A DNA stretch of 64,000 nucleotides, taken from Chryseobacterium sp. SNU WT5. Lineage in GTDB: Bacteria; Bacteroidota; Bacteroidia; Flavobacteriales; Weeksellaceae. Position numbers and translations under genes: made by a program. Location: NCBI RefSeq assembly GCF_007362475.1, contig NZ_CP041687.1, forward strand, positions 1,612,001-1,676,000, written 5' to 3'. This document shows, piece by piece, positions 8,206 to 17,199 of the stretch. Positions within the stretch are counted from its first letter, which is position 1; each line of letters begins with the position of its first letter. The notes beneath the pieces were generated by a model that was given only the letters and a program-made list of their open reading frames with translations, ran no database searches and was not told where the DNA came from.

Positions 8206-8703
8206 ATGGCAACGGTGAATCTTTCAGATTATCAACCATTACAAATTAATGATGCCGATTCTTTTAGAATTGGCATTGTTGTTTCAGAATGGAATGATTT
8301 CGTAACCCATAACCTTCGTGATGGGGCGGTAGAAGTTTTAAAAAAAGAAGGGGTGTTAATAGATAATATTAGCGTGTTTAAAGTTCCTGGAGCATTTGAG
8401 CTCAATTATGCCGCAATGCAACTATGCAAAAGCAACAGATTCGATGCGGTGATCGCAATTGGATGTGTGATTCGAGGTGAGACCGCACATTTTGATTATG
8501 TTTGTTCTGGCGTTGCACAGGGAATTAAAGATTGCAATATTTTAACCGACGTTCCTACTGTTTTCTGTCTTCTTACAGATGATACCAAAGAGCAATCCAT
8601 CGCAAGGAGTGGTGGTGTCTTAGGAAATAAAGGAATTGAATCAGCGGTAACGGCTTTGCAGATGATTGTCTTCAAACAGCAACTCGATAGAAATTTAATA
8701 TAA
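8206..8703 (+). CDS. ribH: 6,7-dimethyl-8-ribityllumazine synthase
   Basis: This 165-residue protein catalyses the penultimate riboflavin step, condensing the 5-amino-6-ribitylamino pyrimidine with dihydroxybutanone phosphate. Motifs are clear: VPGAFE at 60-65 and GCVIRGETAHFDYV at 86-99, with the catalytic His95 in the latter. The N-terminal GIVVSEWNDFV is the substrate-binding aromatic region. No other rib genes are nearby. Its stop overlaps the next gene's ATG by one base (TAATG at 8701-8705), indicating coupled translation. Confidence 0.97.
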   Translation: MATVNLSDYQPLQINDADSFRIGIVVSEWNDFVTHNLRDGAVEVLKKEGVLIDNISVFKVPGAFELNYAAMQLCKSNRFDAVIAIGCVIRGETAHFDYVCSGVAQGIKDCNILTDVPTVFCLLTDDTKEQSIARSGGVLGNKGIESAVTALQMIVFKQQLDRNLI

Positions 8704-10784
8704 TGAAATCACTTTCCAAAATCAAACCGTTTATTTACCTGGGTCTATTTTACGGTTTAGTTTCTTTAATTGTAAGAATTGTTTTTATTTTTCATCCGAT
8801 TACTACGGTAGGTTTTGGATTGTTTGAAAGCCTTAAAATACTTTTTATAGGCGCCTTAAGTGATGCGTTCGTTTTCGTTTTAGCAAGTAGTATACTTGCA
8901 TTATATTTTTTATTTTTATCCAATTCCAAATACCATAAACCTTATGGGTACATTATTTTTGGGATTTTGGTATTGGCATTCTTATACACAGCATTTGTCC
9001 CGGGAAATATTTTCAAACAATATGGAGGCTCATTTCCAGAGATTGCAATGTCTTTTATAGGTTTAAAAATGGTTCTGTTTGGACTTCTCTTATTCCTCCC
9101 AAAACAAAGAGTAAAGCTTCGGAATGTTCTTTATTTCGTCACCCTCTTTCTATATGTCATTTTAATCATATTTAATGCGGTAAGCGAATACTTCTTTTGG
9201 AATGAATTCGGAGTTCGATATAATTTTATTGCAGTAGATTATTTAATTTATACGAATGAGGTAATTGGTAATATTTTAGAAAGTTACCCCGTTGTTCCCT
9301 TATTTTCTGGAATTCTGGCGCTTGCTGTTTTAGTAACGTGGTTCATTTATAAAAAGACCAGTAAAGAATTAATTGTATTACCTACCTTTATGCAGAAGTT
9401 GGTCTTACTGGCCTCTTTTATTGGTCTGTGTGCTATTAGTTTATTTGTTATCCCTAAGCTTGGAAAAGTAAAATCGGGCAATACTTTTGCGCAGGAAATC
9501 CAGGCCAATGGTTTTCCTAAATTCTTTAATGCTTTTACTCAAAAAGAACTTGATTATTTTCAATTTTATCCAACGCTGAGTCAAGCTGATGCAGAGAAAA
9601 ATTTTCTAGGTCAGTTTGATCCCCCAACTTTAGAAAGAGAAATCAATCCTTTGGATGCGGAAACACATAAAAATGTGGTGTTAATTTCGATTGAAAGTCT
9701 GTCAGCAGAATTTTTGGAGCATTACGGAAATACACAGAAAATAACGCCATTTTTAGATAGTTTAGCTGATAAATCTTTGATGTTTACAGATTTGTATGCA
9801 ACGGGAAACAGGACAGTTAGAGGGTTGGAAGCATTAACCTTATGTATCCCACCAACTGCGGGTGAGAGTCTTGTAAAAAGGGTAAACAATAAGAATAAGT
9901 TTAGTACCGGTAGTGTTTTTAAAGATAAAGGCTACAACGTAAAATTCCTTTATGGAGGTTATAGCTATTTTGATAACATGGAGGATTTCTATAAAGGAAA
10001 TGGTTATGAAATAGTCGATCGAAATGACTTTAAACCTGAAGAAATTACCTTTTCGAATGTTTGGGGTGTTGCAGATGAGGATATGGCGAAGAAGGCCATT
10101 CAGAAGATGAATGAAGATTCCAAATCTGGAAAGCCTTTCTTTCATCAATGGATGACGGTCTCCAACCACCGACCTTTTACTTATCCTGAAGGGAGAATTG
10201 ATATTCCTGGAACTGCCAAATCACGGGACGGAGGTGTGAAATATACCGATTATTCTATTCGAAAATTCTTTGAAATGGCGAAAAAACAAAGTTGGTACAA
10301 AAATACCGTATTTGTAATTGTTTCTGATCATTGTGCATCAAGTGCCGGTAAAACTGAACTTCCAATGGACAAATACAGAATACCGGGCTTCATTTTCTCA
10401 GAGGGATTTATAGAGCCGCAAAAGTTTACTTCTACCATGTCGCAAATTGATGTAATGCCTACTTTATTCGGTCTGCTTAACTTTAAATATAAGTCGAAAT
10501 TTTTGGGACAGAATATTTTTGAACCTAATTATAAACCCAGAGCATATATTGCAACTTATCAAGATTTAGGATTAATAAAAGATAACTATTTAACGATTAT
10601 TTCGCCTACCAAAAAAGTAAAACAATATTCTTTACAATTGCAAAAGTCAGATCTTCCACAAGAGTTTAAGCTTTTTTATGATGAAATCCCGGTAAAGGAT
10701 CCGAAGAAAAATCTAGTTGATGACTGTATTTCTGTTTATCAAAGTGTTTCATTTTGGTTAAAAGAAAATAAACTGGATAAATAA
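8703..10784 (+). CDS. LTA synthase family sulfatase-like membrane protein
   Basis: This 693-residue protein has about five N-terminal membrane helices (roughly residues 10-250), then an extracytoplasmic alkaline-phosphatase/sulfatase domain starting at VVLISIESLSAEFLE near residue 324. A catalytic Thr/Arg cluster (TGNRTVRGLEA, about 367-377) and a metal-site SDHCASS segment (about 541) fit the LtaS/MdoB/OpgB superfamily. In Gram-positives this makes lipoteichoic acid; in Gram-negatives relatives move phosphoglycerol or phosphoethanolamine onto glycans. The substrate in Bacteroidetes is unknown. Translation is coupled to ribH through the TAATG overlap. Confidence 0.88.
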   Translation: MKSLSKIKPFIYLGLFYGLVSLIVRIVFIFHPITTVGFGLFESLKILFIGALSDAFVFVLASSILALYFLFLSNSKYHKPYGYIIFGILVLAFLYTAFVPGNIFKQYGGSFPEIAMSFIGLKMVLFGLLLFLPKQRVKLRNVLYFVTLFLYVILIIFNAVSEYFFWNEFGVRYNFIAVDYLIYTNEVIGNILESYPVVPLFSGILALAVLVTWFIYKKTSKELIVLPTFMQKLVLLASFIGLCAISLFVIPKLGKVKSGNTFAQEIQANGFPKFFNAFTQKELDYFQFYPTLSQADAEKNFLGQFDPPTLEREINPLDAETHKNVVLISIESLSAEFLEHYGNTQKITPFLDSLADKSLMFTDLYATGNRTVRGLEALTLCIPPTAGESLVKRVNNKNKFSTGSVFKDKGYNVKFLYGGYSYFDNMEDFYKGNGYEIVDRNDFKPEEITFSNVWGVADEDMAKKAIQKMNEDSKSGKPFFHQWMTVSNHRPFTYPEGRIDIPGTAKSRDGGVKYTDYSIRKFFEMAKKQSWYKNTVFVIVSDHCASSAGKTELPMDKYRIPGFIFSEGFIEPQKFTSTMSQIDVMPTLFGLLNFKYKSKFLGQNIFEPNYKPRAYIATYQDLGLIKDNYLTIISPTKKVKQYSLQLQKSDLPQEFKLFYDEIPVKDPKKNLVDDCISVYQSVSFWLKENKLDK

Positions 10785-10815
10785 TTTTTTTTGTAATTTT
10801 ATAAAAAGTTAAGAA

Positions 10816-11673
10816 ATGAAATGGACAAACGATAGAAGTGGTAATGTAGATGATAGGCGCGGATCTGGCGGAGGCGGAGGCATATTAGTAGGTGGTGGTT
10901 TAGGAACCTTAATTATCGCAGCAATCATATTTTTTTTAGGGGGTGATCCTTCAGCAATATTATCTTCTGGAATGGGAAGCGCTGGTCCACAGACAGAACA
11001 GCGTGACTTAAATGCGAACGAATTGAAAGTTCGTGAGTTTGTGCAAATGGTTACGGCCGAAAATGAACAAACCTGGACTAAAATTTTTCAGGAAAATGGA
11101 ATGCAATACAGTCCTGCGAAAGTTGTAATGTTTGAAGGTGTTACACAGTCTGGCTGCGGAACTGCTCAAGCAGCTATGGGACCTTTTTATTGTCCTGCAG
11201 ACCAAACGGTTTATATGGATATGAGCTTTTTCAAGGAGCTTGAACAACGTTTTGGTGCGCAGGTGACTGAGTTTTCAATTGCTTATGTTATGGCTCATGA
11301 AATTGGACATCACGTACAAACACTTTTAGGGACAACCCAAAAAGTAGATCAGTTAAGAAATAGCGGAAGATATTCCGAGGCAGAGATGAACAGGGTGTCC
11401 GTTGCTACAGAGCTCCAGGCCGATTTTTACGCTGGTGTTTGGGCAAAGCAAACAGATAATCGTGAGAAATTTCTTGAACCTGGAGATATCGAATCTGCAA
11501 TTTCTGCTGCGGAAGCGGTTGGAGATGACAATATTCAGAAAAGATCACAGGGTTACGTGAATCAGGAAGGCTTTACACATGGCAGCTCTGCCCAAAGAAG
11601 AGAATGGTTCATGAAAGGGTATAATACTGGTGATATTCGCCAAGGTGATACCTTTAACAGCTTTTTGAAATAA
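10816..11673 (+). CDS. Neutral zinc metallopeptidase, YpfJ/KPN_02809 family
   Basis: This 285-residue protein carries the zinc-binding HEIGHH motif at about residues 161-166 (AYVMAHEIGHHVQTLLG), with a downstream Glu/Asp region (ATELQADFYAGVWA) providing the third ligand. The N-terminus is distinctive: a basic-acidic WTNDRSGNVDDRRGSGGGGG segment, then one membrane helix at about 25-45. It is therefore anchored with the protease domain outside the cytoplasm. Cys residues near 114 and 125 could form a disulfide. This matches the family (PF04228) in length and domain order. Substrates are unknown. A terminator follows. Confidence 0.92.
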   Translation: MKWTNDRSGNVDDRRGSGGGGGILVGGGLGTLIIAAIIFFLGGDPSAILSSGMGSAGPQTEQRDLNANELKVREFVQMVTAENEQTWTKIFQENGMQYSPAKVVMFEGVTQSGCGTAQAAMGPFYCPADQTVYMDMSFFKELEQRFGAQVTEFSIAYVMAHEIGHHVQTLLGTTQKVDQLRNSGRYSEAEMNRVSVATELQADFYAGVWAKQTDNREKFLEPGDIESAISAAEAVGDDNIQKRSQGYVNQEGFTHGSSAQRREWFMKGYNTGDIRQGDTFNSFLK

Positions 11674-11712
11674 CACTTATTAACAGTGACATTCCTCATT
11701 GTAATTATAACC

Positions 11713-11739
11713 AATCCCGAATATTCTTCGGGATTTTTT
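11713..11739 (+). terminator. Intrinsic terminator after the metallopeptidase gene
   Basis: A 9-bp stem AATCCCGAA (11713-11721) pairs with 11727-11735 around a 5-nt loop and is followed by a T-run. It lies 40 bp after the metallopeptidase stop. Confidence 0.8.
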
Positions 11740-11747
11740 GATGTAAA

Positions 11748-11780
11748 AAAACTGCATTGTAATAAATACAATGCAGTTTT
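11748..11780 (-). terminator. Terminator for the reverse-strand YtxH-like gene
   Basis: A perfect 13-bp stem AAAACTGCATTGT (11748-11760) pairs with 11768-11780 around a 7-nt loop. It lies 25 bp past the reverse-strand stop at 11805. The A/T-rich stem ends give a U-tract on either strand, so it may also back up the forward terminator just upstream. Confidence 0.75.
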
Positions 11781-11804
11781 ACAAAAATATATGAAGGTGT
11801 TTGG

Positions 11805-12047
11805 TTATCCTTGATTTATTTTATCTTCTACTGAAGATTTAGTTTGGTTCACCTTATCTTGCACTTGCGACGCAACGTCTGTAGCTTTTGATTTTAGATC
11901 ACTTCCCCATTGGTTGAAGTTATCTTTTGCAGTATTAACTTTGTCTTTAACTGCTTGCTTCTCTTCTTCTGATGAATTTTTATATTTCCACCAAGCTAAA
12001 GCTCCTAATCCTAATAATGCGAGAAGTCCATTCTTTTTAGATCCCAT
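11805..12047 (-). CDS. Small YtxH-like stress protein
   Basis: This 80-residue protein has a short N-terminal hydrophobic helix (GLLALLGLGALAWWKYK, residues 7-23) followed by a charged, amphipathic, Lys/Asp/Gln-rich helical tail with repeated KDKVNTAKDNF-like and VQDKVNQTK-like units. This layout matches YtxH-type and LEA-like small proteins that are often induced by stress. It resembles the 88-residue protein at 18107-18373 in composition, but that one lacks the hydrophobic helix. It is a single-gene unit with its own terminator. Function is unknown. Confidence 0.75.
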   Translation of the reverse strand: MGSKKNGLLALLGLGALAWWKYKNSSEEEKQAVKDKVNTAKDNFNQWGSDLKSKATDVASQVQDKVNQTKSSVEDKINQG

Positions 12048-12160
12048 AATGTTATTTTTTTTAATTATTAATGTAATGATATGATAATTGCATTAATGTA
12101 AAATCTGTGCCAAAGAACGTTTTCAGTTGCTTAAATCTTTGTTAAAAGTTAAAGTTTTTT

Positions 12161-12190
12161 AAAAAAAAATCCGCACAAACAGTGCGGATT
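12161..12190 (-). terminator. Terminator of pruA
   Basis: Read on the reverse strand, a 9-bp stem (12182-12190 with 12168-12176) with a 5-nt loop is followed by a run of nine Ts (As at 12161-12169). It starts 17 bp after the pruA stop. Confidence 0.85.
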
Positions 12191-12206
12191 AATTTTAAAT
12201 ATTTTT

Positions 12207-13832
12207 TTAACCCAAATAAGGATATTTATAATCTTTGGGAGAAACAAATGTTTCTTTAATACTTCTTACAGAAGTCCATCTCATTAAATTCATTTTTGAC
12301 CCTGCTTTGTCATTTGTTCCCGAAGCTCTGGCACCACCAAATGGTTGTTGCCCTACTACGGCTCCAGTTGGTTTGTCGTTGATATAGAAGTTACCCGCAG
12401 CATTTTCCAGGGCTTTGAAAGCTTCATCAATTGCATAGCGGTCTTGAGAAAATATGGCCCCCGTTAAAGAGTAAGGAGAAGTCTCATCAACCAATTTCAA
12501 AGTTGCTGTCCAGTCTTTGTCCTCATATACGTAAACAGAAAGGATCGGTCCGAAAATTTCTTCGCAAACAGACTCATATTTAGGATTAGATGCTTCAATT
12601 ACGGTTGGCTCTACAAACCATCCTTTTGAGTCATCACATTTTCCACCAATGATTACCTTTGCATCACTTGATTTTTCTGCACGCTCGATATAACCTTTAC
12701 ACTTCTCAAAAGAGTTTTTATCAATCACTGCGTTCACGAAATTAGAAGGATCCTCTGGACTTCCCATTTTAATGGTTTTCATCTGTGCCTCCATTACTTT
12801 CTTCACATCAGCCCAAAGTGATTTCGGAATGTATGCTCTAGAAGCGGCAGAACATTTTTGACCTTGGTATTCGAAAGACCCACGAACTAAAGCGGTAGCA
12901 ACTGCCTCTACATTCGCAGATGGGTGAACCATTACGAAATCTTTCCCTCCCGTTTCTCCAACAATTCTTGGATAGGTTTTATAGTTATGAATATTATCTC
13001 CCATCATTTTCCACATACTTTGGAAAACTTTAGTTGAACCTGTAAAATGAAGACCTGCAAAATCTGGATGAGCCAATACTTTTTCAGCAGTCTCTTTTCC
13101 GTCGGTGAAGATCATGTTGATAACTCCAGCCGGTAAACCTGCTTCCGTAAGAACGTCCATGATTACTTTTGCTGAATAAACTTGTTTGTCAGATGGTTTC
13201 CATACAACTACATTTCCCATCATTGCCATACAAGTTGGTAAGTTTCCGGAAATTGCAGTAAAGTTGAAAGGAGTTACCGCAAAACAGAAACCTTCTAGCG
13301 GTCTGTATTCTGATCTGTTCCAAATTCCATTATCTGAAACCGGTTGTTCGCTGTACATTTCTGTCATGAATTCTACATTGAAACGCAAGAAATCAATAAA
13401 TTCGCAAGCAGCATCTATTTCTGCCTGGTGAACATTTTTACTCTGAGCAATCATAGTTGCGGCATTCAAACGGTCTCTGTAAGGTCCCGCAATTAAATCT
13501 GCTGCTTTTAAGAAAATAGCTGCACGATGTTCCCAACCTAAATTATTCCACTTTTCTTTCGCTGCTAAAGCGGTATTAATTGCATCCTCAACATGGGACA
13601 TAGATCCTTTATAGTAAAAACCTAAGTTATGCTGGTGATCCTGTGGGGAATTAATGATTACTTTCTCGTCAGTTGTAACGTCTTTACCGTTGATGGTCAT
13701 TGGGATTTCAACTTTTTCTTTCCACATTTTTTTGTAAGTAGAAATCAAAGATTTTACCTCCTCAGAACCTGGTTCGTAGCTTCTAACAGACTCATTGATT
13801 GCAAATGGAACCTGTGAAATGGCTTTTGACAT
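12207..13832 (-). CDS. pruA: Delta-1-pyrroline-5-carboxylate dehydrogenase
   Basis: This 541-residue member of the aldehyde dehydrogenase superfamily oxidises glutamate semialdehyde (from proline or arginine) to glutamate with NAD+. The catalytic Cys327 lies in YQGQKCSAASRAY, and the general-base Glu293 in VGETGGKDFVMVH. FTGSTKVFQ (263-271) is the NAD-binding loop and PFNFTAISGNLP (188-199) an upstream signature. The length and the unusually long N-terminus (SVRSYEPGSEEVKSLIS) match stand-alone P5C dehydrogenases rather than PutA fusions. It has a well-formed promoter and its own terminator, so it is a single-gene unit. No proline dehydrogenase gene is adjacent. Confidence 0.96.
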   Translation of the reverse strand: MSKAISQVPFAINESVRSYEPGSEEVKSLISTYKKMWKEKVEIPMTINGKDVTTDEKVIINSPQDHQHNLGFYYKGSMSHVEDAINTALAAKEKWNNLGWEHRAAIFLKAADLIAGPYRDRLNAATMIAQSKNVHQAEIDAACEFIDFLRFNVEFMTEMYSEQPVSDNGIWNRSEYRPLEGFCFAVTPFNFTAISGNLPTCMAMMGNVVVWKPSDKQVYSAKVIMDVLTEAGLPAGVINMIFTDGKETAEKVLAHPDFAGLHFTGSTKVFQSMWKMMGDNIHNYKTYPRIVGETGGKDFVMVHPSANVEAVATALVRGSFEYQGQKCSAASRAYIPKSLWADVKKVMEAQMKTIKMGSPEDPSNFVNAVIDKNSFEKCKGYIERAEKSSDAKVIIGGKCDDSKGWFVEPTVIEASNPKYESVCEEIFGPILSVYVYEDKDWTATLKLVDETSPYSLTGAIFSQDRYAIDEAFKALENAAGNFYINDKPTGAVVGQQPFGGARASGTNDKAGSKMNLMRWTSVRSIKETFVSPKDYKYPYLG

Positions 13833-13867
13833 ATTTTAAAATTTTATTGTTTATTTTGTGATAAGTA

Positions 13868-13899
13868 CAAAGTTAAGGCAATTACATTAATACGGCAAA
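13868..13899 (-). promoter_or_regulatory. pruA promoter
   Basis: On the reverse strand, TTTG (complement of 13896-13899), a 20-nt spacer and TAACTTTG (complement of 13868-13875) form a good Bacteroidetes promoter. The pruA ATG is 36 nt downstream of the -7 box. Confidence 0.65.
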
Positions 13900-13915
13900 C
13901 GAGCTTAACTTTCCT

Positions 13916-14569
13916 TTAGTTATTAACCAAAATCTTGTCGCATACTACAGCGCTTAACGTCGTTGTGCTATTGTCATCTTTTGAAATGACCATAGACTGA
14001 TCATATTTTTCAATATCTAAAATTTTCCATTTTTCACCTAGTACTAAGTTTTTGGTATTAAGGTGATTTAGGAAATCATTGTCGGAAACGGTTACAGAAC
14101 TGAAAACTACCTTCTGACCAATCTCGCATTCACTTAGCTTTTTCAAATCCAAAGAAATAATATCTCCTTGTTTATTAGGAATAGGCTCTCCGTGGGGATC
14201 GAATTTTGGATAATTTAAAAGTTCATCCATTTTGTCGAAGAAACTTTCAGAGTGTACATGCTCTAATTGTTCCGCGATTTCGTGAACATTTTCCCAGCCG
14301 AAATTCATTTTTTCTACCAGGAACATTTCCGTGAGCCTATGTTTTCTCACGATCAATGCAGCTTCTCTTTGTCCGGATGTTGTAACCTTCAACGGTTTAT
14401 ATGATTCGTAAATGACCCAGTTCTTTTGAGCAAATTTCTTCATCATATTATTCACACTGGGCATTTTAACATTTAAAAATTTGCTGAGCTCGGTTATTGT
14501 AACCGTGTTGTCGGCGTTTCGTAAATGAAATATTGCTTTTAAATAATTTTCTTCGGTAAGTGAAATCAT
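13916..14569 (-). CDS. DtxR/MntR family metal-dependent transcriptional repressor
   Basis: This 217-residue regulator starts MISLTEENYLKAIFHL, an N-terminal winged-helix DNA-binding domain. It is followed by the dimerisation/metal-binding helices (LTEMFLVEKMNFGWENVHEIAEQLEHVHSESFFDKMDELL), which carry the Glu and His ligands, and a C-terminal FeoA/SH3-like domain. Such proteins repress metal uptake genes when Mn2+ or Fe2+ is bound. The frame opens 33 nt further upstream (ATG 14602), but a TAGATTTG -7 element lies inside that extension, so ATG 14569 is preferred. No metal transporter is adjacent; the only transport-metal gene in the window is the distant CDF exporter. Confidence 0.88.
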   Translation of the reverse strand: MISLTEENYLKAIFHLRNADNTVTITELSKFLNVKMPSVNNMMKKFAQKNWVIYESYKPLKVTTSGQREAALIVRKHRLTEMFLVEKMNFGWENVHEIAEQLEHVHSESFFDKMDELLNYPKFDPHGEPIPNKQGDIISLDLKKLSECEIGQKVVFSSVTVSDNDFLNHLNTKNLVLGEKWKILDIEKYDQSMVISKDDNSTTTLSAVVCDKILVNN

Positions 14570-14590
14570 AAAGTTAGGGTGTTGTGAATG

Positions 14591-14598
14591 CAAATCTA
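14591..14598 (-). promoter_or_regulatory. Candidate -7 element of the DtxR/MntR gene
   Basis: TAGATTTG on the reverse strand lies 22 nt upstream of ATG 14569. No TTG is found at the usual -33 distance, so this is a partial match. Its position argues against the longer start at 14602. Confidence 0.35.
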
Positions 14599-14768
14599 AC
14601 ATTTAAATAATAAAATCACTTTCATGTTTATTTTGGAAACTGTTGGAACATTCTGAATTGGTTTAGGATTATGCGCTTATTTCAATAAAATAATAAAGCT
14701 CAATATTAAAATTAAAAAATCTTTTTAGAATTTGTGTTTTTGATAGGTCTTTTCTTTAAATTTAGGTG

Positions 14769-15800
14769 ATGAAATATTCCTTTAAAAATGATTATGCCGA
14801 AGGTGCACACCCCAAAATTCTGGAAGCTTTGGTGCAAAGTAATCTTACGCAACATAATGGTTACGGTTTAGATAATTTTTCTTTAAATGTAGAAAGCATT
14901 ATTAAAGAAAAAATTAAAAATCAGGACGCTAAAGTTTATTTAGTATCAGGCGGAACTCAGGCAAACTTGATTGTTATTTCTGCATTTCTTCGTCCGCATG
15001 AGAGCGTTGTAGCTGCTGCGACTGGTCATATTTTCACCAACGAAAGTGGCGCAATTGAAGCAACCGGTCATAAAGTTCATGCTGTTGAAACTAATGATGG
15101 TAAACTTCGTCCTGACGATATTCAAAAAATTATTGACGCTCATCAAAATAAACCGCATCAAGTAAAACAGAAATTGGTTTATATTTCAAATTCAACAGAG
15201 ATCGGAACGATTTACTCCAAAAAAGAATTGGTTGATTTATACCAGTTCTGCCAAGAAAATAAACTTTATTTGTTCGTTGATGGAGCACGGTTAGGACATG
15301 CGTTAACTGCCGAAACCAATGATTTGACTTTAGAGGATTTTGGAAAATATACCGATGCTTTCTATTTAGGTGGAACAAAAAACGGAGCCTTAATTGGAGA
15401 AGCAATTGTCATTAATAATGAAATTTTACAAGAAGAATTTGGTTTCCATTTAAAACAAAAAGGAGCCATGCTGGCAAAAGGTCGCCTGCTCGGAATACAG
15501 TTTCAAGAATTATTGAAAGATGATCTGTATTTTGATTTAGCCAAACACGCGAATCAACAAGCAATGAAGATCAAAGAAACTTTTCAAAGTATTGGAGTTG
15601 ATTTCCTTTCTGAAACCTTTACTAATCAGATCTTTCCTATTCTGCGAAATGAGCAAATTGAAAAGTTATCAGAACGGTTCGATTTTTATGTTTGGAAAAA
15701 ACTCGATCAAGAAAAATCTGCAATTCGCCTGATTACTTCTTGGGCAACCTCTGATGAAGTTGTGGCTGATTTTAATAATGAAATAAAAAATTTGAAATGA
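14769..15800 (+). CDS. ltaE: Low-specificity L-threonine aldolase family enzyme
   Basis: This 343-residue fold-type I PLP enzyme splits threonine or allo-threonine to glycine and acetaldehyde. The PLP lysine is Lys204 in YLGGTKNGALIGEA. The cofactor Asp171 lies in FVDGARLG, and GGTQAN (61-66) binds phosphate. The N-terminal FKNDYAEGAHPKILEAL is typical of the family. ATG 14769 is preferred over GTG three bases earlier. Its last four bases overlap the M28 peptidase start (ATGA at 15797-15800), so both are translated from one message. The beta-eliminating lyase relatives (such as phenylserine aldolase) cannot be excluded by eye. Confidence 0.9.
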   Translation: MKYSFKNDYAEGAHPKILEALVQSNLTQHNGYGLDNFSLNVESIIKEKIKNQDAKVYLVSGGTQANLIVISAFLRPHESVVAAATGHIFTNESGAIEATGHKVHAVETNDGKLRPDDIQKIIDAHQNKPHQVKQKLVYISNSTEIGTIYSKKELVDLYQFCQENKLYLFVDGARLGHALTAETNDLTLEDFGKYTDAFYLGGTKNGALIGEAIVINNEILQEEFGFHLKQKGAMLAKGRLLGIQFQELLKDDLYFDLAKHANQQAMKIKETFQSIGVDFLSETFTNQIFPILRNEQIEKLSERFDFYVWKKLDQEKSAIRLITSWATSDEVVADFNNEIKNLK

Positions 15801-17140
15801 GAAAAACAGTTTTCATTTTGAGCATATTGCTCTCCGTAAGTTTAAATGCGCAGAAACAGGAAAAAGATCCTGAGATTTCAGAGTATGTAAAATTGGTGAG
15901 TAAAGATTCACTAAAAGCGAATGTTGAAAAACTGGTAAGTTTCGGAACCCGACATACCATGAGTTCTACCACCGATAAAGCTAAAGGAATCGGAGCATCC
16001 AGAGAATGGGTGTTATCGAAATTTAGAAATTATGCAAAGAATTCTGAGGGCAGAATGGAAGTTTATCTTCAAAATGAAGATTTGCACCCCGACGGAAAAC
16101 GAATAAATAAATTGACGAATCTTGGAAATGCAATCGCTTTTTTAAAAGGAACCGATCCATCAGACAATAGAATCATCATTATTTCTGGACATTTGGATTC
16201 ACGAGTTTCAGATGTTTTAAATTCGTCGGATTATGCGCCTGGAGCCAATGATGACGGAAGTGGCGTTGCTGCAGTTATTGAGAGCGCAAGAATTTTAAGC
16301 AAATCAAAATTCCCAGCGTCCATTCTTTTTGTTGCGGTAACTGGTGAAGAGCAGGGTTTGTTAGGTGCCAAAATGTTGGCCGATAAAGCAAAAGAGGATA
16401 ACTGGAAAATTCAAGCCGTTTTAAATAATGATATGATTGGAAACAACAGTTTCGATGCTCCTAAAAATGATGGAACTCCAAAGTTGAGAGTTTTCAGTGA
16501 AGGCTTATCTGCTTTTGAAACTGAAAAATCAGCTGCAAAGATTCGGAATCTTGGTCTCGAAAATGACGGGAATGCGCGACAACTCGCTAGATATGTGAAA
16601 GAAATTGGAGAGAAATACGTTAAAAATATAGACATCAAATTGATTTATAGGAACGACCGCTTTTTACGAGGTGGCGATCATGCTCCTTTTGTTAATCATG
16701 GTTTCACTGCCATTCGATTAACTGATTACTATGAAAATTACGATCATCAACATCAAGATATCAGAACGGAGAACAATAAAAAATATGGCGATTTAATTGA
16801 GTTTATGGATTTCGATTATTTAAAAACCAATACTGCCGTAAATGTAGCCGTCCTTGCAAATCTGGCGAAATCAACACCGCAACCAGAAAATGTTTTGATG
16901 GATGTAAAAGAACTCTCAAATTCTACCAAACTGAGTTGGGATAGACCTGCTTCGGGAAAAGTAAAGGGATATAACGTTCTGTACAGAGAAACGGATCAAT
17001 CTGTTTGGACTCATAAAATTTTCACTACCGAAACTTCCTACACCGTTCCACTTTCCAAGGATAATTTTATTTTTGCCGTGCAAAGTGTTTCTGTTTCAGA
17101 AAATCAAAGTTTGCCTGTAATTCCAAAAGTTTCAAGATAA
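15797..17140 (+). CDS. Secreted M28 family metallopeptidase with fibronectin-like tail
   Basis: This 447-residue protein has a signal peptide (residues 1-18, SVSLNAQ) and an M28 zinc-peptidase core. Motifs are SGHLDSR (His and bridging Asp), PGANDDGSG (bridging Asp), TGEEQGLLGA (catalytic and metal Glu), NNDMIGNN and RGGDHAPF with the final His. The last 85 residues (LSWDRPASGKVKGYNVLYRE) resemble a fibronectin type III domain. It probably trims peptides in the periplasm or outside the cell. A second M28 enzyme without this tail is at 34469-35392. It is coupled to the aldolase gene by a 4-nt overlap. Confidence 0.92.
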   Translation: MRKTVFILSILLSVSLNAQKQEKDPEISEYVKLVSKDSLKANVEKLVSFGTRHTMSSTTDKAKGIGASREWVLSKFRNYAKNSEGRMEVYLQNEDLHPDGKRINKLTNLGNAIAFLKGTDPSDNRIIIISGHLDSRVSDVLNSSDYAPGANDDGSGVAAVIESARILSKSKFPASILFVAVTGEEQGLLGAKMLADKAKEDNWKIQAVLNNDMIGNNSFDAPKNDGTPKLRVFSEGLSAFETEKSAAKIRNLGLENDGNARQLARYVKEIGEKYVKNIDIKLIYRNDRFLRGGDHAPFVNHGFTAIRLTDYYENYDHQHQDIRTENNKKYGDLIEFMDFDYLKTNTAVNVAVLANLAKSTPQPENVLMDVKELSNSTKLSWDRPASGKVKGYNVLYRETDQSVWTHKIFTTETSYTVPLSKDNFIFAVQSVSVSENQSLPVIPKVSR

Positions 17141-17142
17141 AA

Positions 17143-17177
17143 AAATTCCGTCTTGTTAATGCAACGAGACGGAATTT
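17143..17177. terminator. Bidirectional terminator between the M28 peptidase and fabI
   Basis: An 11-bp perfect stem AAATTCCGTCT (17143-17153) pairs with 17167-17177. It extends inward by three pairs and a wobble to a 5-nt loop. It lies between two convergent stops and has A/T-rich ends, so it can serve both strands. Confidence 0.8.
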
Positions 17178-17199
17178 ATATTTTCAACTAATAATTTAG

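Noticed and set aside
11562-11771. A 69-codon reverse frame between the metallopeptidase and the YtxH-like gene
   Set aside because: It runs through the metallopeptidase 3' end and a terminator hairpin, so it is a shadow.
14570-14602. A longer start for the DtxR/MntR regulator
   Set aside because: A TAGATTTG promoter element lies inside the extension and the domain starts right after ATG 14569.
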